33,071 nt of DNA from Chara braunii (lineage: Eukaryota > Streptophyta > Charophyceae > Charales > Characeae): the NCBI GenBank assembly GCA_003427395.1, contig BFEA01000077.1, positions 2,195,497 through 2,228,567 on the forward strand. Reading direction: 5' to 3'. Shown in pieces: positions 9,889-20,002 of the stretch. The position numbers and the translations under genes are program-made. The notes below the pieces were generated by a model. It was given only the letters and a program-made list of their open reading frames with translations. It had not been told where the DNA came from and made no database searches. Within the stretch, counting starts at the first letter, position 1; each line of letters opens with the position of its first letter.

Positions 9889-9956
9889 GGACGATAGAAG
9901 TTGTAGCTGCTTCTACTCTTGTTGAAGCAGGTGATGTACCCTCCCCGTTTCAAGAG

Positions 9957-10376
9957 TTGGCCGAAGCTATTGACTCCTTAGTCACCCCGCAGACGCATTC
10001 GGACCCAATTATATTTTGTATGTTGGATGTGTCTGCAGCCTTAAAGGACCTTCAAGGTGAGTGGTCGACAAGGGACCCTCGTGAGTCTTGGGTGGCACTA
10101 AGTAGAGGTCCTAGAGGGGAGCACTTCGTTGTGGAAGTTGGTGTGGGTGGTTGCAAGTGCGGCGCCTTCGTAGACATTGGCTCCACACGAAACTTCATAA
10201 GTCGCGACTATGTTGATAGACTGCGCCTAAAGGACCAGGTGCAGCGCCTTAGTAGACCGGTAGCATCTACTTTGGCCAACAAAGAGCGCATGATGGTGGA
10301 GGACTATATTAAAGACGTGGTCTGCACTTTTTCCTACCCAGGAGGAGAGATAAGCCATAAGATATCATCCTGGTGA
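9957..10376 (+). pseudogene. Retropepsin-like aspartic protease region
   Basis: Contains CGAFVDIGSTRNFISRDYV (about 10155-10215), matching the retrotransposon protease active site (D-S/T-G-A/S-T with N/S-F-I-S). Here it reads D-I-G, so the residue after Asp is unusual and may impair activity. In the family this protease cuts the Gag-Pol polyprotein inside the particle. The frame is open for 139 codons, and the next frame, containing [12 protein letters not shown] (the second protease motif), overlaps its end at 10373. A frameshift thus lies within the protease. Confidence 0.8.
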
Positions 10377-11453
10377 GCGATGATTTGCCCTTTGACACGT
10401 TGTTGGGCATGTACTACCTCGAGGTTGTCGAGCCCCAGTTTGACTGGGACAAGAAGGTGTTGAAGCACGAGTTGCCTAATGGGAGGACCGTTAGACTGGC
10501 TAAGTATAAAGCCAGTAGGTTAATAGACTCCTATGGGTGCTTATACACATTTGCCTTCTATAACTATTATAAACAAAACCAAGAGGAAGGAATGCACTTA
10601 GTCTACATCTCTGCGAAAGGGGAGGTCGTTAAAACACCCCCAGAGATAGAGACAATCGTTGCTAAGTACCCTGATCTGTTTGAGGAGCCTACAAGAGGTG
10701 TAGACAGGGAGGTTGTCCATGCCATAGAGATCATCCCAGGTAGCAAGACACCTGACAAAAGAATCTATAGGATGGCTCCGACCGAGTTGGACGAGCTTCG
10801 GCGACAACTGAAAGAGCTCACACAGAAGGGGTGGATTCGGCCTAGCACCTCCCCCTTTGGCTCACCAGTCTTATTTGTTCCAAAGAAAGGGGGAACACTA
10901 AGGGTGTGCATTGATTATAGAGGCCTCAATGCCATCACCGTTAAGAACAAAGAGCCTCTACCACGCATGGACGACCTATTGGATAGGGTGCAGGGTTGTA
11001 AGTACTACACCAAGATAGACTTAAAATCCGGTTACCGGTTACCATCAGATTGCCATAAGACCCGAGGATCAACACAAAACCGCATTTCAAACCAGGTACG
11101 GTCTGTACGACTTTATGATGATGCCCTTTGGCCTTTGCAATGCGCCGGGTACATTCCAACACGCCATGAATAGGATATTCCATGACTACTTGGATAAGTT
11201 CGTTGTCATGTACCTCGACGACATACTTATCTTTAGTAAGACTGTCGAGGAGCATGCTCAACATGTAGACAAGGTACTTTCACTCCTTCGGCAACACAAG
11301 TATAAATGCGAGTTCGGTCGCACTCGAATCTTGTACTTGGGTCATGAAGTATCCGCGAATGGGATTAGGCCCGAAGATGCGAAGATGGCTAGCATTAGGG
11401 ACTGGCCACGACCCCAGTCTTGGGAATGTGTGGATATTACCGCGATTTCGTAA
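10373..11453 (+). pseudogene. Ty3/gypsy reverse transcriptase (frameshifted)
   Basis: The first open part (10373-11173) contains [26 protein letters not shown] and KIDLKSGY, the classic RT finger and palm blocks. The second (11115-11453) continues with [13 protein letters not shown] and the catalytic VMYLDDILIFS (YLDD), then YLGHEVSANGI. The break comes from a 7-bp tandem duplication, GGTTACC twice at 11030-11043. A further frame change near 11425 precedes YYRDFVKNY. The enzyme copies element RNA into DNA; all catalytic motifs are present but no single frame holds them. Confidence 0.92.
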
Positions 11454-11456
11454 AGA

Positions 11457-12109
11457 ATTATAGTACGATCGCATCTCCCTTGACTGATCTAACTTGACTT
11501 GACATGCCATGGGACTGGACCGACGAGTGTGAGGCAGCATTCAAGCGATTGAAGCATGCTCTCACACACCATGAGGTTCTCATGGTACCTGACCCGCAGA
11601 AGCCATTCGTTGTAGCCACTGACGCAAGCCAATATGACATTGGCGCAGTGCTGGCTCAGCAGGAAGGGAAAAAGTTGAGACCGGTCGAGTATATGAGCAA
11701 AAAGATGCCATCAAAGAAGTTCGTGAAGTTCACCTACGAAAGGGAACTCTATGCTCTCTACAAGGCACTTGTACACTGGAGGCACTATCTGTTAGGAAGG
11801 TTCTTCTACTTGAGAACTGACCATTAGACCCTCAAGTGGATCAAGACCCAACTTGTTCTCTCCGATGCACTCAAACGTTGGATTGAAGTCATAGATCAGT
11901 ATGACTTCAAACTAGACTATGTGAAGGGAGAGTACAACAAGGTTGCGGGTGCGTTGTCTCGCAGGGCAGATTACCTAGGTGCGCTGATCTCTGAGTTTGG
12001 CTTGTCTGAGGACGTTACTCGATGTTTGGGGGAAGCCTACAATGAAGATCCCATCACGATGGACATCATCAACAAACTGCAGGCCAAAGACAAAGCCACC
12101 TCTGACTAG
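11457..12109 (+). pseudogene. RNase H domain and linker
   Basis: Open at 11504-11827 with FVVATDASQYDIGAVLAQ (RNase H first aspartate) and FTYERELYAL, then TAG at 11825-11827 in place of the usual Gln of TDHQTLKW. After the stop the frame continues with TLKWIKTQ and the tether DYVKGEYNKVAGALSR; many relatives have NxVADALSR there. A TGA near 11492 and a TAG at 12107-12109 also interrupt it. In the family this domain removes RNA from the RNA:DNA hybrid. Confidence 0.88.
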
Positions 12110-12114
12110 TTGTG

Positions 12115-13050
12115 ATGGTGGATGGGTTACTCTTTCTTGAAAAGGCAGGGTTTAAAAGGTTAGTTGTTCCATCTAGGGAGATTTTGCGTAGTTTATTTTT
12201 AGGTGAGTGTCACGACGCAACGGGACATTTCGGCTACAAGAAGACTAATGCTAATTTAGTACAACCATTTTGGTGGCCTAACATGCTAGACGATGCAAAG
12301 AAGTATGTAGAGACCTGTCGGGTCTGTCAGTGGGATAAGCCGCGGACTCAAGCTCCGCTTGGGTTACGCAAACCTCTACCTATTCCTGTTGGCCCAGGGC
12401 AGAGCATCTCCATGGACTTTGTGGATACTCTCGTGACCAGCAAGAATGGCAAGCGACACATCTTCCATAGTTGATAGGTTTACTAAGTTCGCTAGACTAG
12501 TTGCCATGCCAGAGACCGCTAGGGTCGAACACGTCATTAAGTTATTCATGGATAATTGGGTGCGTGATTTCGGGCAACCAAAGATAATCGTTAGTGATAG
12601 AGATGTGCGATTCACCAGCGAGATGTGGAAGAAGGCCGCTGAACAGATGGGCAGCCAGCTTCAGATGACTTATGGGAATCATCCCAAAGCAAATGGGCAG
12701 GCTGAACAGATGAACCGTGTGGTGCAGCATCTGCTGAGGCATTGCATCAAGCCCAACCAGGATGACTGGGATGAGAAGTTACCTCTCATCGCCAATCTGT
12801 ACAATAACATTGTACACAACACCACCGGGGTCACCCCAAATCAGCTACATCTGGGATGGAAGCCTAAATCTGCTCCTGACTTCCTCCTGCCTGAAAACCG
12901 AACTGCTGCAACTCCTGGAACCATTGAATTTGGAGTCCAGTACGAGAAATTGTTGCAGCGGACTGTCAAACACATCAAGAAATCTCAGGAAGCCATAATT
13001 GCTTCTGAGAATAAGAAACGCCGACAGTCCACATTTCAGGTAGGGGAACG
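12115..13050 (+). pseudogene. Integrase: zinc-binding and catalytic core
   Basis: The HHCC zinc-binding domain is seen as HDATGHFGYKKT followed by CRVCQ (about 12210-12335). The catalytic triad is visible: D in SMDFVDT (about 12412), D in VSDRDVRF (about 12590), E in GQAEQMNR (about 12705). A frameshift near 12462 separates the first Asp from the rest. The C-terminal part runs to FQVGER, where the codon after GAA is split by the foreign insertion; the remainder resumes at 18283. Integrase joins element DNA to chromosomes. Confidence 0.92.
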
Positions 13051-13051
13051 T
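13047..13051. repeat. AACGT, left duplication of the nested insertion
   Basis: AACGT here and at 18279-18283 flank the sequence that splits the integrase C-terminus. Removing 13052-18283 restores the reading frame across the junction, which sets the borders to the base. Confidence 0.8.
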
Positions 13052-13525
13052 TCTCGCACTTTTTCTAGTCGGGCCCCTTCAGGCGACCAGAAAGCCAATA
13101 GGTTCTCAAGCATGATTTGGTTGCTTTTGCAATAAATAAAATAAATTACTTAAAGCAAATCCCTTCCTGTTGTGTGCGTCCGACTTCGAGCGAGACCAAT
13201 TACGGTCTTCGTCGGTCCCCGGTCTTAGGAATCTTTTATTTTGATTCGGAACAACAAAGAATCATGCAAATAATAATCACAAAATGCTGATATGTCATGC
13301 ATGCATTAGTTTGCCAATTTACTAACTTTGAGAACTGTGACAGCATCATCAGAGAACATGATCACCAAGCAAAACGATGTAATCCATACAAGACTGACTG
13401 ACTCGAGCAAAGACAAGGGTAAATGAGGGAAGAATGAGAACTCGTAATAGTCTCAGAGAGTACACATGAAGAGAGCACGACCAACACTAGTCAAGAGTTC
13501 TCACTCATCCCTCTGAATCTCACAC

Positions 13526-14217
13526 TCAATTTCTTATTTTGCTGCATGTCTCTTGTGCTTCCGGCCAAGTCTTTGTACTCCCTGAGCTTGTGGTCTCTGG
13601 ATGTAGAGCCACCTGAACCCTGCAAGTTCCGAGCACTTCCGGCCAAGTCCCATGATACGAAAGTCGACCATAGCACAAAACTCCTCCCATAGAGAAGATC
13701 CCTCGTCTGAGGTGCTGGAACTCTGATGGTTTTCTCAATGCCTCGTAATCAATCGCCAAAGGAAAGATATACCTCTTGGCTAGTTCTACCAAGTCTCCCC
13801 AACAAGAACCATCTGTGAGAAGGAAGGGAACTGGAGGTCTGGAATAGTCAGAGTAGAGTTTCGGCCCGAAGCTACGGATCAGCTTTGTCCCACCCTCATC
13901 AAGCTTTTTTTTTCTCTCCTCGAGATACCTGGCTGCTGCAATCCAGACTGATCGAAGTGCTCATGGATCTCTTTCCCTTTCTTTACATAGGGTCTCAGGT
14001 CATGAATGGTTCCCTCAGCGAACTCAGTGTGAACCACAAAGATTGATAGTTCATCTCGCTTGAAACCAATTGCACTGACATACCGATACTGGAAGGCATC
14101 CTTGAGTGCAATCTGATTGAGGTTGACCAGGACCCGCTCACTGACGGGATAAAACTGAACTGTACTCATGTGCAAAGTAGATGTTGAAAATGATCCAATG
14201 GCTCGAGTAGAGAGCAC
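13526..14217 (-). pseudogene. Unrecognised coding-like stretch, frameshifted
   Basis: Two minus-strand frames read as plausible globular protein: 14217-13879 (with QIALKDAFQYRYVSAIGF and VHTEFAEGTIHDLRPYVKKG) and, after a frame change at the A-run near 13910, a continuation with RSFGPKLYSDYSRPPVPFLL and DLVELAKRYIFPLAIDYEAL. Amino-acid composition is balanced, unlike nearby shadow frames. I do not recognise a family. It is probably the cargo or structural protein of the nested insertion. Confidence 0.4.
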
Positions 14218-14229
14218 TTCTGATTGATG

Positions 14230-15900
14230 CTAATCTCGGGTGCAAATAGAGATAACTGGGCTCTGATTGATTTCTGACTGAAAATTCCGGGTAATCCGGA
14301 CGATTGAGTGTTGAATTGTAAGTGACAATGATACTAACTGAATTCTTGACTGACTGATTTTGATCAAGGTTCCTGATACCCCTTTTCCACTAGTTTGATG
14401 CTACTGAAATTGATAGGTCACTGAGTACTAGTTACTTGGCGAGGCACCGAATATAGTCCATCTGATCGCAGGTCGCTGTTCTATTCATTCGATAGGAACA
14501 CTGCGTACTGCCCGCTTAGCGGCACATAGAGTTCTGGGACATAGAGGATTGAGCGTCGTTTTACTGATCAAACATGCAGGTGAAGTCCTTGCGGAGAGGG
14601 ATCTGAGCACTCTCACTCTCTCTCAGGCCCCATGCTGGCCTGTACGACCGTCTCAAAAACGTCTCAAGAGACGAGTAAGTACTGTATGATTTCCCACTAG
14701 TCCCATAGAAGTAGATGATGTATTCAATGCTTTTCTGTTTTTTAACCATTGTCAGTGCGTATTCTCTCATTAACTTAAAGTGGCACTGGAACCACACGTG
14801 GTTAACCAGGGGTGTTATTTTCGACGAATTTTGCACCGAATTGCACCGAAACTGTCATATTGTGCTGATTTTTTGCTTTTTGTCTTGTTTTTCTTTTTGT
14901 GTGATACATATGTGCTTTAGGGTACGTCATGTGTGCAGACTCGGACAGTGTCTTTGTGTTAGGGTTTCATAGTGTTTTTTTTTTTTTTTTTTCGTTTTTT
15001 GGCCTGTTTCCTTTTTTTATGTTTGCACTATGGTCTCATATCGTTTGTTTTTAAAATTTTTGATGAAATTCGCACCGCAATTGCCAACAAAAACGGCGAA
15101 AATTTGGGCCCCCGTTAACCGTCTCTCACTGGAAGTCCTCAGGTGTTCCCCCTTCCCAAGCTTCCAACTTATCTTGGGGAAGAGCATAGGTTACCGATAA
15201 AACATCCTTGCTTCCCATGATTCACCTGTTTTGCAAGAGCTCGTAACAACCGCTCCAAGTGGGGATCATAAGAGTATTCACTGAGAGAGCTTGACTGGTG
15301 TCCAACAGTATCGATCTTTGGTCTCAGACAAATACATTACGATTGACCGTCAACAAACAGTGACCCCAGCTATCGCCGAAACAAGCGGCAAAGGCTGCCC
15401 TATGATCACAAGTGTACCTAGACAGCCCTCTGTTTAACACTGCTCACGAGGCCACCAGTATCTCAAGACTAAGCACGCAAGCAGTTGGCGGGAGTTACCT
15501 CATCTTTTTTAGGTGTTGACGGCCTGCCAAAACTAAGGGCCAGGAGAGACTGGTTTGTTCGCGCCACAGACTCATGAGACCTGACTCGTATCCCCTCTGA
15601 TAGTCCTTGGGAGGAGCAAGTCACGCATGCCATCAATAGCCTGGGATTAGGAATCGCGTGCTTAGACATGCATAAGCGCTCACATACAACAGTTGAATTT
15701 ATCAGCCTGGTACGTGGAGCTGCTTTCCATAGGATAAAGAGCCCAGCCCTGTTAGATCTTTGACAATCAGGCCATAATTAAAGCAGGCTTAAGGGCACGC
15801 GTAGATAGAAATTCCCTTAATCTCCATCAGGTACGTACTTTAACTAGGAGTTAAGCAATCTCCCTTAAATTCCCCGAAGCATGGTCGTTTTACTTTAATA
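14230..15900. other. Part of the nested insertion with no recognised gene
   Basis: AT-rich sequence with T-runs (14972-15000) and scattered short frames. No motifs of known families were seen on either strand. Confidence 0.5.
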
Positions 15901-15920
15901 AAATAAAAAGGAAGAGAAAG

Positions 15921-15944
15921 ATATATATATATATATATATATAT
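15921..15944. repeat. (AT)12 microsatellite
   Basis: Pure AT dinucleotide run, directly followed by the 53-bp minisatellite. Confidence 0.95.
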
Positions 15945-16110
15945 GTAGGGGATGGAGGTGGAAGAAGGGTTGAGGTGGCCGGCTATGGTGGACGTGTGTA
16001 GGTGACGGAGGAAGGAGAAGGGTTGGGGTGGTCGGCTATGGTGGATGGGTGTAGGTGATGGAGGAAGAAGAAGGGTTCAAGTGGTCGGCTATGGTGGATG
16101 GGTGTAGACG
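15945..16110. repeat. 53-bp minisatellite, about three units
   Basis: The core GGCTATGGTGGA occurs at 15981, 16034 and 16087, spaced exactly 53 bp. Each unit also has GGAGGAAG...GAAGGGTT. Units differ by several substitutions. Confidence 0.9.
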
Positions 16111-16777
16111 TTATATATGATTCACTCGTGGAGGGATGATCGGACTACACTCACGGGCCGAACGCGTATGTCAGGACTGATTTCAATGTCTTCTGTTGGG
16201 GCGTTGCCTGACTCACACCGAACGCTGGTACAAATAAGAGGCGACAAAGCGGCGATACAACCTCGACTGGAGTTTCCTAATAGCACGACTTTGAGTGCAA
16301 CTCACTTAATAAAACAACACCGAGCACTGCAAGCTTGATTACTGGGCACTAAGTATACGATACAAACAACCGAGGACTGCTCACCGATTAGGAACACTTG
16401 ACAAAGCCCTTGGTGAGCGAGACCTGAGCATTTCTATTCTTTTCAGACTTCACCATGGCCTGTCCAAACATCCCTAGCGAATGGAAAACCCTGAGCGCGT
16501 TGCACTGATTAGTTAGACGTCGTCAACCCATTTCCTGTATCTCAGACTTCGGACTGTCGACACGTGTTTTTTCTCTAAACCTCTCTTCCCTCACCCCCGG
16601 GCGAAGTCGTCACACGCGTCACTGTCCCTTGTAACCGCCTAGTCGTCTCTCCTTCGGCGTCGCCCTGAGTTGGCCTCACGGCCACTCTCTACGGGTTCCA
16701 CTGGTGGGTGGTCCCGCCGCCACTGATCCAGTCCATGCCAGGACTGGGTCTCGGCCTCTAGGTCGCTCGCCTCACTC

Positions 16778-17125
16778 TCAGCCTTCGCGGTCCAGGTGCC
16801 TCTGCTCCCCCTTTACCGTGTCCGTCGAAGTCTCTGCCTCCAGGTAAGAGACAGTCACTTTCACTTCATCCGTGACCCCATCCCTTTTGCACCTCCTCTC
16901 TGCACGGTCCCTGGCTTCTGTAATCGCCAATTGCAGACCCTGGTCTGCCTTCATCTCTTCTTCTTTCTCCCCTTCTACGTTCACCCTTAATCTCGCCTCC
17001 TGCCTACCGTGGCTGTAGTCCAATACAGCCGTCACAGTAGGCCCTTCCCCTGACATCCGCTCCCACCTCCAGAGAAACTGGAGGCATCTTGGCCTATAGC
17101 CGTACAGCCCGCTGCTCCGTACCAT
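16778..17125 (-). CDS. Hypothetical charged ORF inside the nested insertion
   Basis: An open minus-strand frame of 115 codons, rich in Glu, Arg and Lys in its second half (GEKEEEMKADQGLQLAITEA, then ARDRAERRCKRDG), which would form helix or coiled coil. The family is not recognised and no ribosome-context or splice evidence decides whether it is expressed. It could be a remnant structural protein of the insertion or chance. Confidence 0.25.
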   Translation of the reverse strand: MVRSSGLYGYRPRCLQFLWRWERMSGEGPTVTAVLDYSHGRQEARLRVNVEGEKEEEMKADQGLQLAITEARDRAERRCKRDGVTDEVKVTVSYLEAETSTDTVKGEQRHLDREG

Positions 17126-17129
17126 GGTG

Positions 17130-18278
17130 AGTCTCCGTGGACAGTATTCTTAGTCAGGCTGCAGATCCAGGACTAGTCGAGGTCGAACACTCAGAGCATG
17201 AGCACTTGCACGCCAACAATCTCCTGCACTCACCAGGCCGTCCTGCGTAGCAAGATCACTCATGCCCACGTCGCCAAAAGACCAGCCCTCCCTTCTTTTA
17301 TAGGATCGCTACCCACTACGATCCCATGCTCTAAACGGGAAACTCGGGTGGCCTTTAAAATTTAGCCTACTGGCGGCCTGTGTTCTGAAAATAATAAAAT
17401 GGAATAAAATTTAGGAATAAAATAAGGAGAAGCGAAACGAGAGACCAAATACCAACGGTCATATTATGAGCAAAACTCGCCGCCATCCATAGCAGCCCCT
17501 TCATTTCTGAGCTACATATTTGCTAGTGCAGCAGTCCCATAACGGAATACCGTCCGACACTTCACTTCCTTCATAGGGCACTTACGGGCTACCACTAATG
17601 GGTACCCGTATCCGATGGTAAGGAGGGGGCCTATGACCTCCCCCCTAGGGGTGATAGGCTTCCTACCAAAGCGGCCGCGGGTTACCCCTCTTTCGGGGTC
17701 TCACTGGGCGGCGCTCAACCGAACAGGTCATCCACAATGCATTACTTGAGGGGTCGGGTTAGTCTAGACCACCGGACTTCAATCAAGTTCAAGAATGAAA
17801 CGTCTGCTCCCGTTCCTGCGAAGTGACAGAAAAGAGGGAATAATAGTAAAATTCAAAGCTAAAGAAAGAAGGAATAAAAAAAAGCAATAAGGAAAGATTC
17901 GTACCGCCGCTAGATCTTTTCCCGCTAACTAAACCATAATTCGATAAATGCATTTTTAGTCTTCCCTTTTTCCTTCTTTTTATTTTCTTTCTAAGAGCTC
18001 TCCTCTAGTAGTCGTCGCTTCTGCACCTACCCCAGAACACGACTATAGGCGTCCAACGTGCAGTTGAGAAAACATATCGGCCATCGCTATCCCACTTCTG
18101 CACTTAGTCTGGGTGATGACCATCAGGGCCCAAACCGAACCTGCGCGGTTCCACTGGAAAGCTCAGTATTTGGGCCTGTCAGTTCCACACGACCCTACTG
18201 TCTGGCACCAGGCTTACAACGGTAAGTGAACGGATGGTCTGGTACACAGCGGAGGGCCGGGACACCGCGCCCTCCGAC
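17130..18278. other. Right end of the nested insertion, no gene seen
   Basis: Contains AT-rich blocks (17370-17430, 17820-17990) and GC-rich blocks with short palindromes such as CCCCCCTAGGGG near 17640. No open frame of note. It ends at the AACGT duplication. Confidence 0.5.
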
Positions 18279-18283
18279 AACGT
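18279..18283. repeat. AACGT, right duplication of the nested insertion
   Basis: Second copy of the 5-bp duplication; the integrase coding frame (RVWVKASELG) resumes here. Confidence 0.8.
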
Positions 18284-18773
18284 GTCTGGGTCAAGGCTAG
18301 TGAGTTAGGACAGGAGTTTGGCATCTCTAGGAAACTAATGCCTCAGTATTTCGGCCCCTGGGAAGTCTTGGATATTGTGGGGAATGATTTGGATGGTCCC
18401 TCATACGTCATTCGTATCTCTTGTCACCTACGCACTTACCCTGTTTTTCACGCCTCCAAGCTTGCACCTTTTGCTGAGACAGCACAATTCCCATCACGGA
18501 GATCTATGTTGCCCCCAACCATGGATAGCCACGTGGACGTCGACGACATCCTGGATCACAGAGACACGCCTGTTCCCAAGCCACCTGGCAGGGGAAGACC
18601 TCCTAAACCTGCAAGGGAATACAGAGTACATTTCAGGCATCATACTGATCCTAAGGAAGATCGATGGATTTCAAGGGAGGAACTTGTCAAGACAAGCTCC
18701 TCAGATCGTGGCAGATTATGAGAAGAAACTGAAGGGGAAGGCACCAGCACGAAGCATCTCAACGGACTTTTGA
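18283..18773 (+). pseudogene. Integrase C-terminus with chromodomain-like module
   Basis: Continues the integrase with VWVKASELGQEFGISRK, then FGPWEVLDIV and YPVFHASKLAPF, the usual GPF/Y module of gypsy integrases. After it comes VDVDDILDHR, a Pro/Arg linker and YRVHFRHHTDPKEDRWISREEL, which follows the chromodomain pattern (ILDHR ... W ... L). Chromodomains guide integration to marked chromatin in chromoviruses. A one-base frameshift near 18690 moves the last 25 codons to another frame, ending in TGA at 18771-18773. The second copy (25424-25837) keeps this end in one frame. Confidence 0.85.
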
Positions 18774-18777
18774 AGCT

Positions 18778-18790
18778 AAGGGGGATGGAA
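18778..18790 (+). promoter_or_regulatory. Polypurine tract
   Basis: AAGGGGGATGGAA directly precedes the 3' LTR start (TGTGAGG). The same GGGGATGGAA precedes the LTR of the second copy at 25877. PPTs prime plus-strand DNA synthesis. Confidence 0.85.
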
Positions 18791-19516
18791 TGTGAGGAAC
18801 ACGCCCTCAACCGTAGTCTCCTGTAGTCTCGGGCCAGGGCGCAGGGTCTGAGGCCCAACCAGAAGCTACTGGAAGCTTCCAGCCAGGCCACATGCAGCAT
18901 CCAGGAGGCTGCCACTTCCATAAAAGAAGTGAGGCAGCCCAGGCCAGGCATTCTGGCCATTGCAGGCAATGCAAAAGTGCTGCTGCTCTATCGCTTGATG
19001 CTTCGCTGCTGCCAAAGGCGCTGACGGGGCGCATAGTGGTGAAGAGGGCCGCTGCAGGACAGCGGGGCGCAGGCAGCCATAGTCGGGCTGCTGGGCGCCA
19101 GGGGGTAGGAGGGCGATCAGGTGGTCTTCAGGGAAGGAGGCGAGTGTGGGTAATCAAGGTCTGATTGAGGGTGACGAGATACGTACCTGGTGCATGAAGA
19201 GAGGTCGACTATGGTGTTGACAGTCATGTACATTGGTCTTCGAGAGTCGATGTGAGCCTGTTGCGTGAACCAGCTGTAGGTAGGATAGTCGGGCAGAGTA
19301 GGCTGGGTGCTGGGCGCCAGACAGGAGAGGAGCGACTTTGGATATTGTGTTGGTGTGGCCTACGGGCTTGAACATTGGCTCATTACTTCATTGTATTGCT
19401 CTATATGGATGGTTTCTCGGTGCATTTTGTACTCTCTGCTTGGACACGACTACCTGGACATCTGTGTGATTTCGCAACTTGGTTATCTGTATATCGTTCA
19501 CACTTAGATTCCTTGC
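18791..19516 (+). repeat. 3' LTR of the gypsy element, internally deleted (726 bp)
   Basis: Aligns with the 5' LTR but lacks what corresponds to 5783-6161. The lost part is bounded by GCCCTCAA in the 5' LTR (5783-5790 and 6162-6169) and one copy remains here (18803-18810), so deletion between 8-bp repeats is the likely cause. Small additions, such as a duplicated GTAGTCTC near 18813-18830 and about 20 bp near 18958-18980, also set it apart. It ends before ACTAA 19517-19521. Confidence 0.9.
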
Positions 19517-19521
19517 ACTAA
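19517..19521. repeat. 5-bp target site duplication (ACTAA), right
   Basis: Matches 5766-5770. The A at 19517 could be counted as the LTR's last base, as in the 5' LTR. Confidence 0.8.
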
Positions 19522-19700
19522 ACTCTTTGCATCAGTTTTCCTGGTGGTCCCTTTATGTCCTCCTCTCAGCCTGCTTTGACTGTCAAACAAAAAATGGCAT
19601 GTTTTCCTGGAGAGTTGGGCCCTTCTATCTGTCTATTCTTGTCCTCCCTTTTTCGCTACCCTATTTGGTAGCTATCCTGGAGTTTATCTAATGGTGGGTT
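19522..19700. other. Sequence between the gypsy element and the 81-bp repeats
   Basis: No gene, tail or repeat recognised. By the target duplication it was once joined directly to 5765. Confidence 0.5.
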
Positions 19701-19701
19701 G

Positions 19702-20002
19702 AACAAACAACCCTGGGCGGAAAACAGGGTACCTGCTACTTCAAAATAGGAACAGCCCTGTCCGAATAGCAAAACATCAAATCCAGTAAATAAACAACCC
19801 TGGGCGGATCCAGTAAATTCCAGAACAAACAACCCTGGGCGGAAAACAGGGTACCCTGGGTGGAAAACAGGGTACCTGCTACTTCAAAGAAGGTACGGGG
19901 ATCAGATCCAGTAAATTCCAAAACAAACAACCCTGGGCGGAAAACAGGGTACCTGCTACTTCAAAATAGGAACAGCCCTGTCCGAATAGCAAAACATCAA
20001 AT
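19702..20002 (+). repeat. 81-bp repeats (two identical) with partial units between
   Basis: Positions 19702-19782 and 19922-20002 are identical over 81 bp. Between them are partial units with CCCTGGGCGG and AAACAGGGTACC. The array lies just upstream of the plus-strand LINE. Such monomer arrays sit in the 5' UTR of some LINEs, so a LINE promoter is possible but unproven. Confidence 0.85.

Larger units (their letters stand above)
13052..18278. mobile_element. 5.2 kb insertion of unknown class nested in the integrase
   Basis: The borders are fixed by the host element's reading frame and the 5-bp duplication AACGT. The inside is AT-richer and unlike the gypsy flanks. I find no RT, integrase or transposase motif, no long direct repeats at the ends (so no LTRs), and no inverted termini: it starts TCTCGCACTT and ends GCCCTCCGAC. 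It contains two minus-strand coding-like stretches (13526-14217 and 16778-17125), an (AT)n run and a 53-bp minisatellite. It may be a degraded or non-autonomous element, or several nested ones. Confidence 0.7.
5771..19516 (+). mobile_element. Ty3/gypsy (chromovirus-like) LTR retrotransposon, decayed, with nested insertion
   Basis: In order: 5' LTR, PBS, long leader, gag, protease, reverse transcriptase, RNase H, integrase, chromodomain-like C-terminus, PPT, 3' LTR. RT-RNase H before integrase is the Ty3/gypsy order. A 5-bp duplication flanks the whole. Without the 5.2 kb insertion at 13052-18278 it would be about 8.5 kb. It lies antisense to the host ATPase gene. Numerous stops and frameshifts, a 379-bp deletion in the 3' LTR and the nested insertion mean it is not autonomous. 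A related second copy is at 25157-30313. Confidence 0.93.

Noticed and set aside
13052-18278. Helitron or LTR element identity for the nested insertion
   Set aside because: It begins with TC but does not end in CTRR with a hairpin, it has a target duplication, and no terminal direct repeats are found.
19702-20002. CRISPR array
   Set aside because: Units are long, few and without regular spacers, and the genome is eukaryotic.
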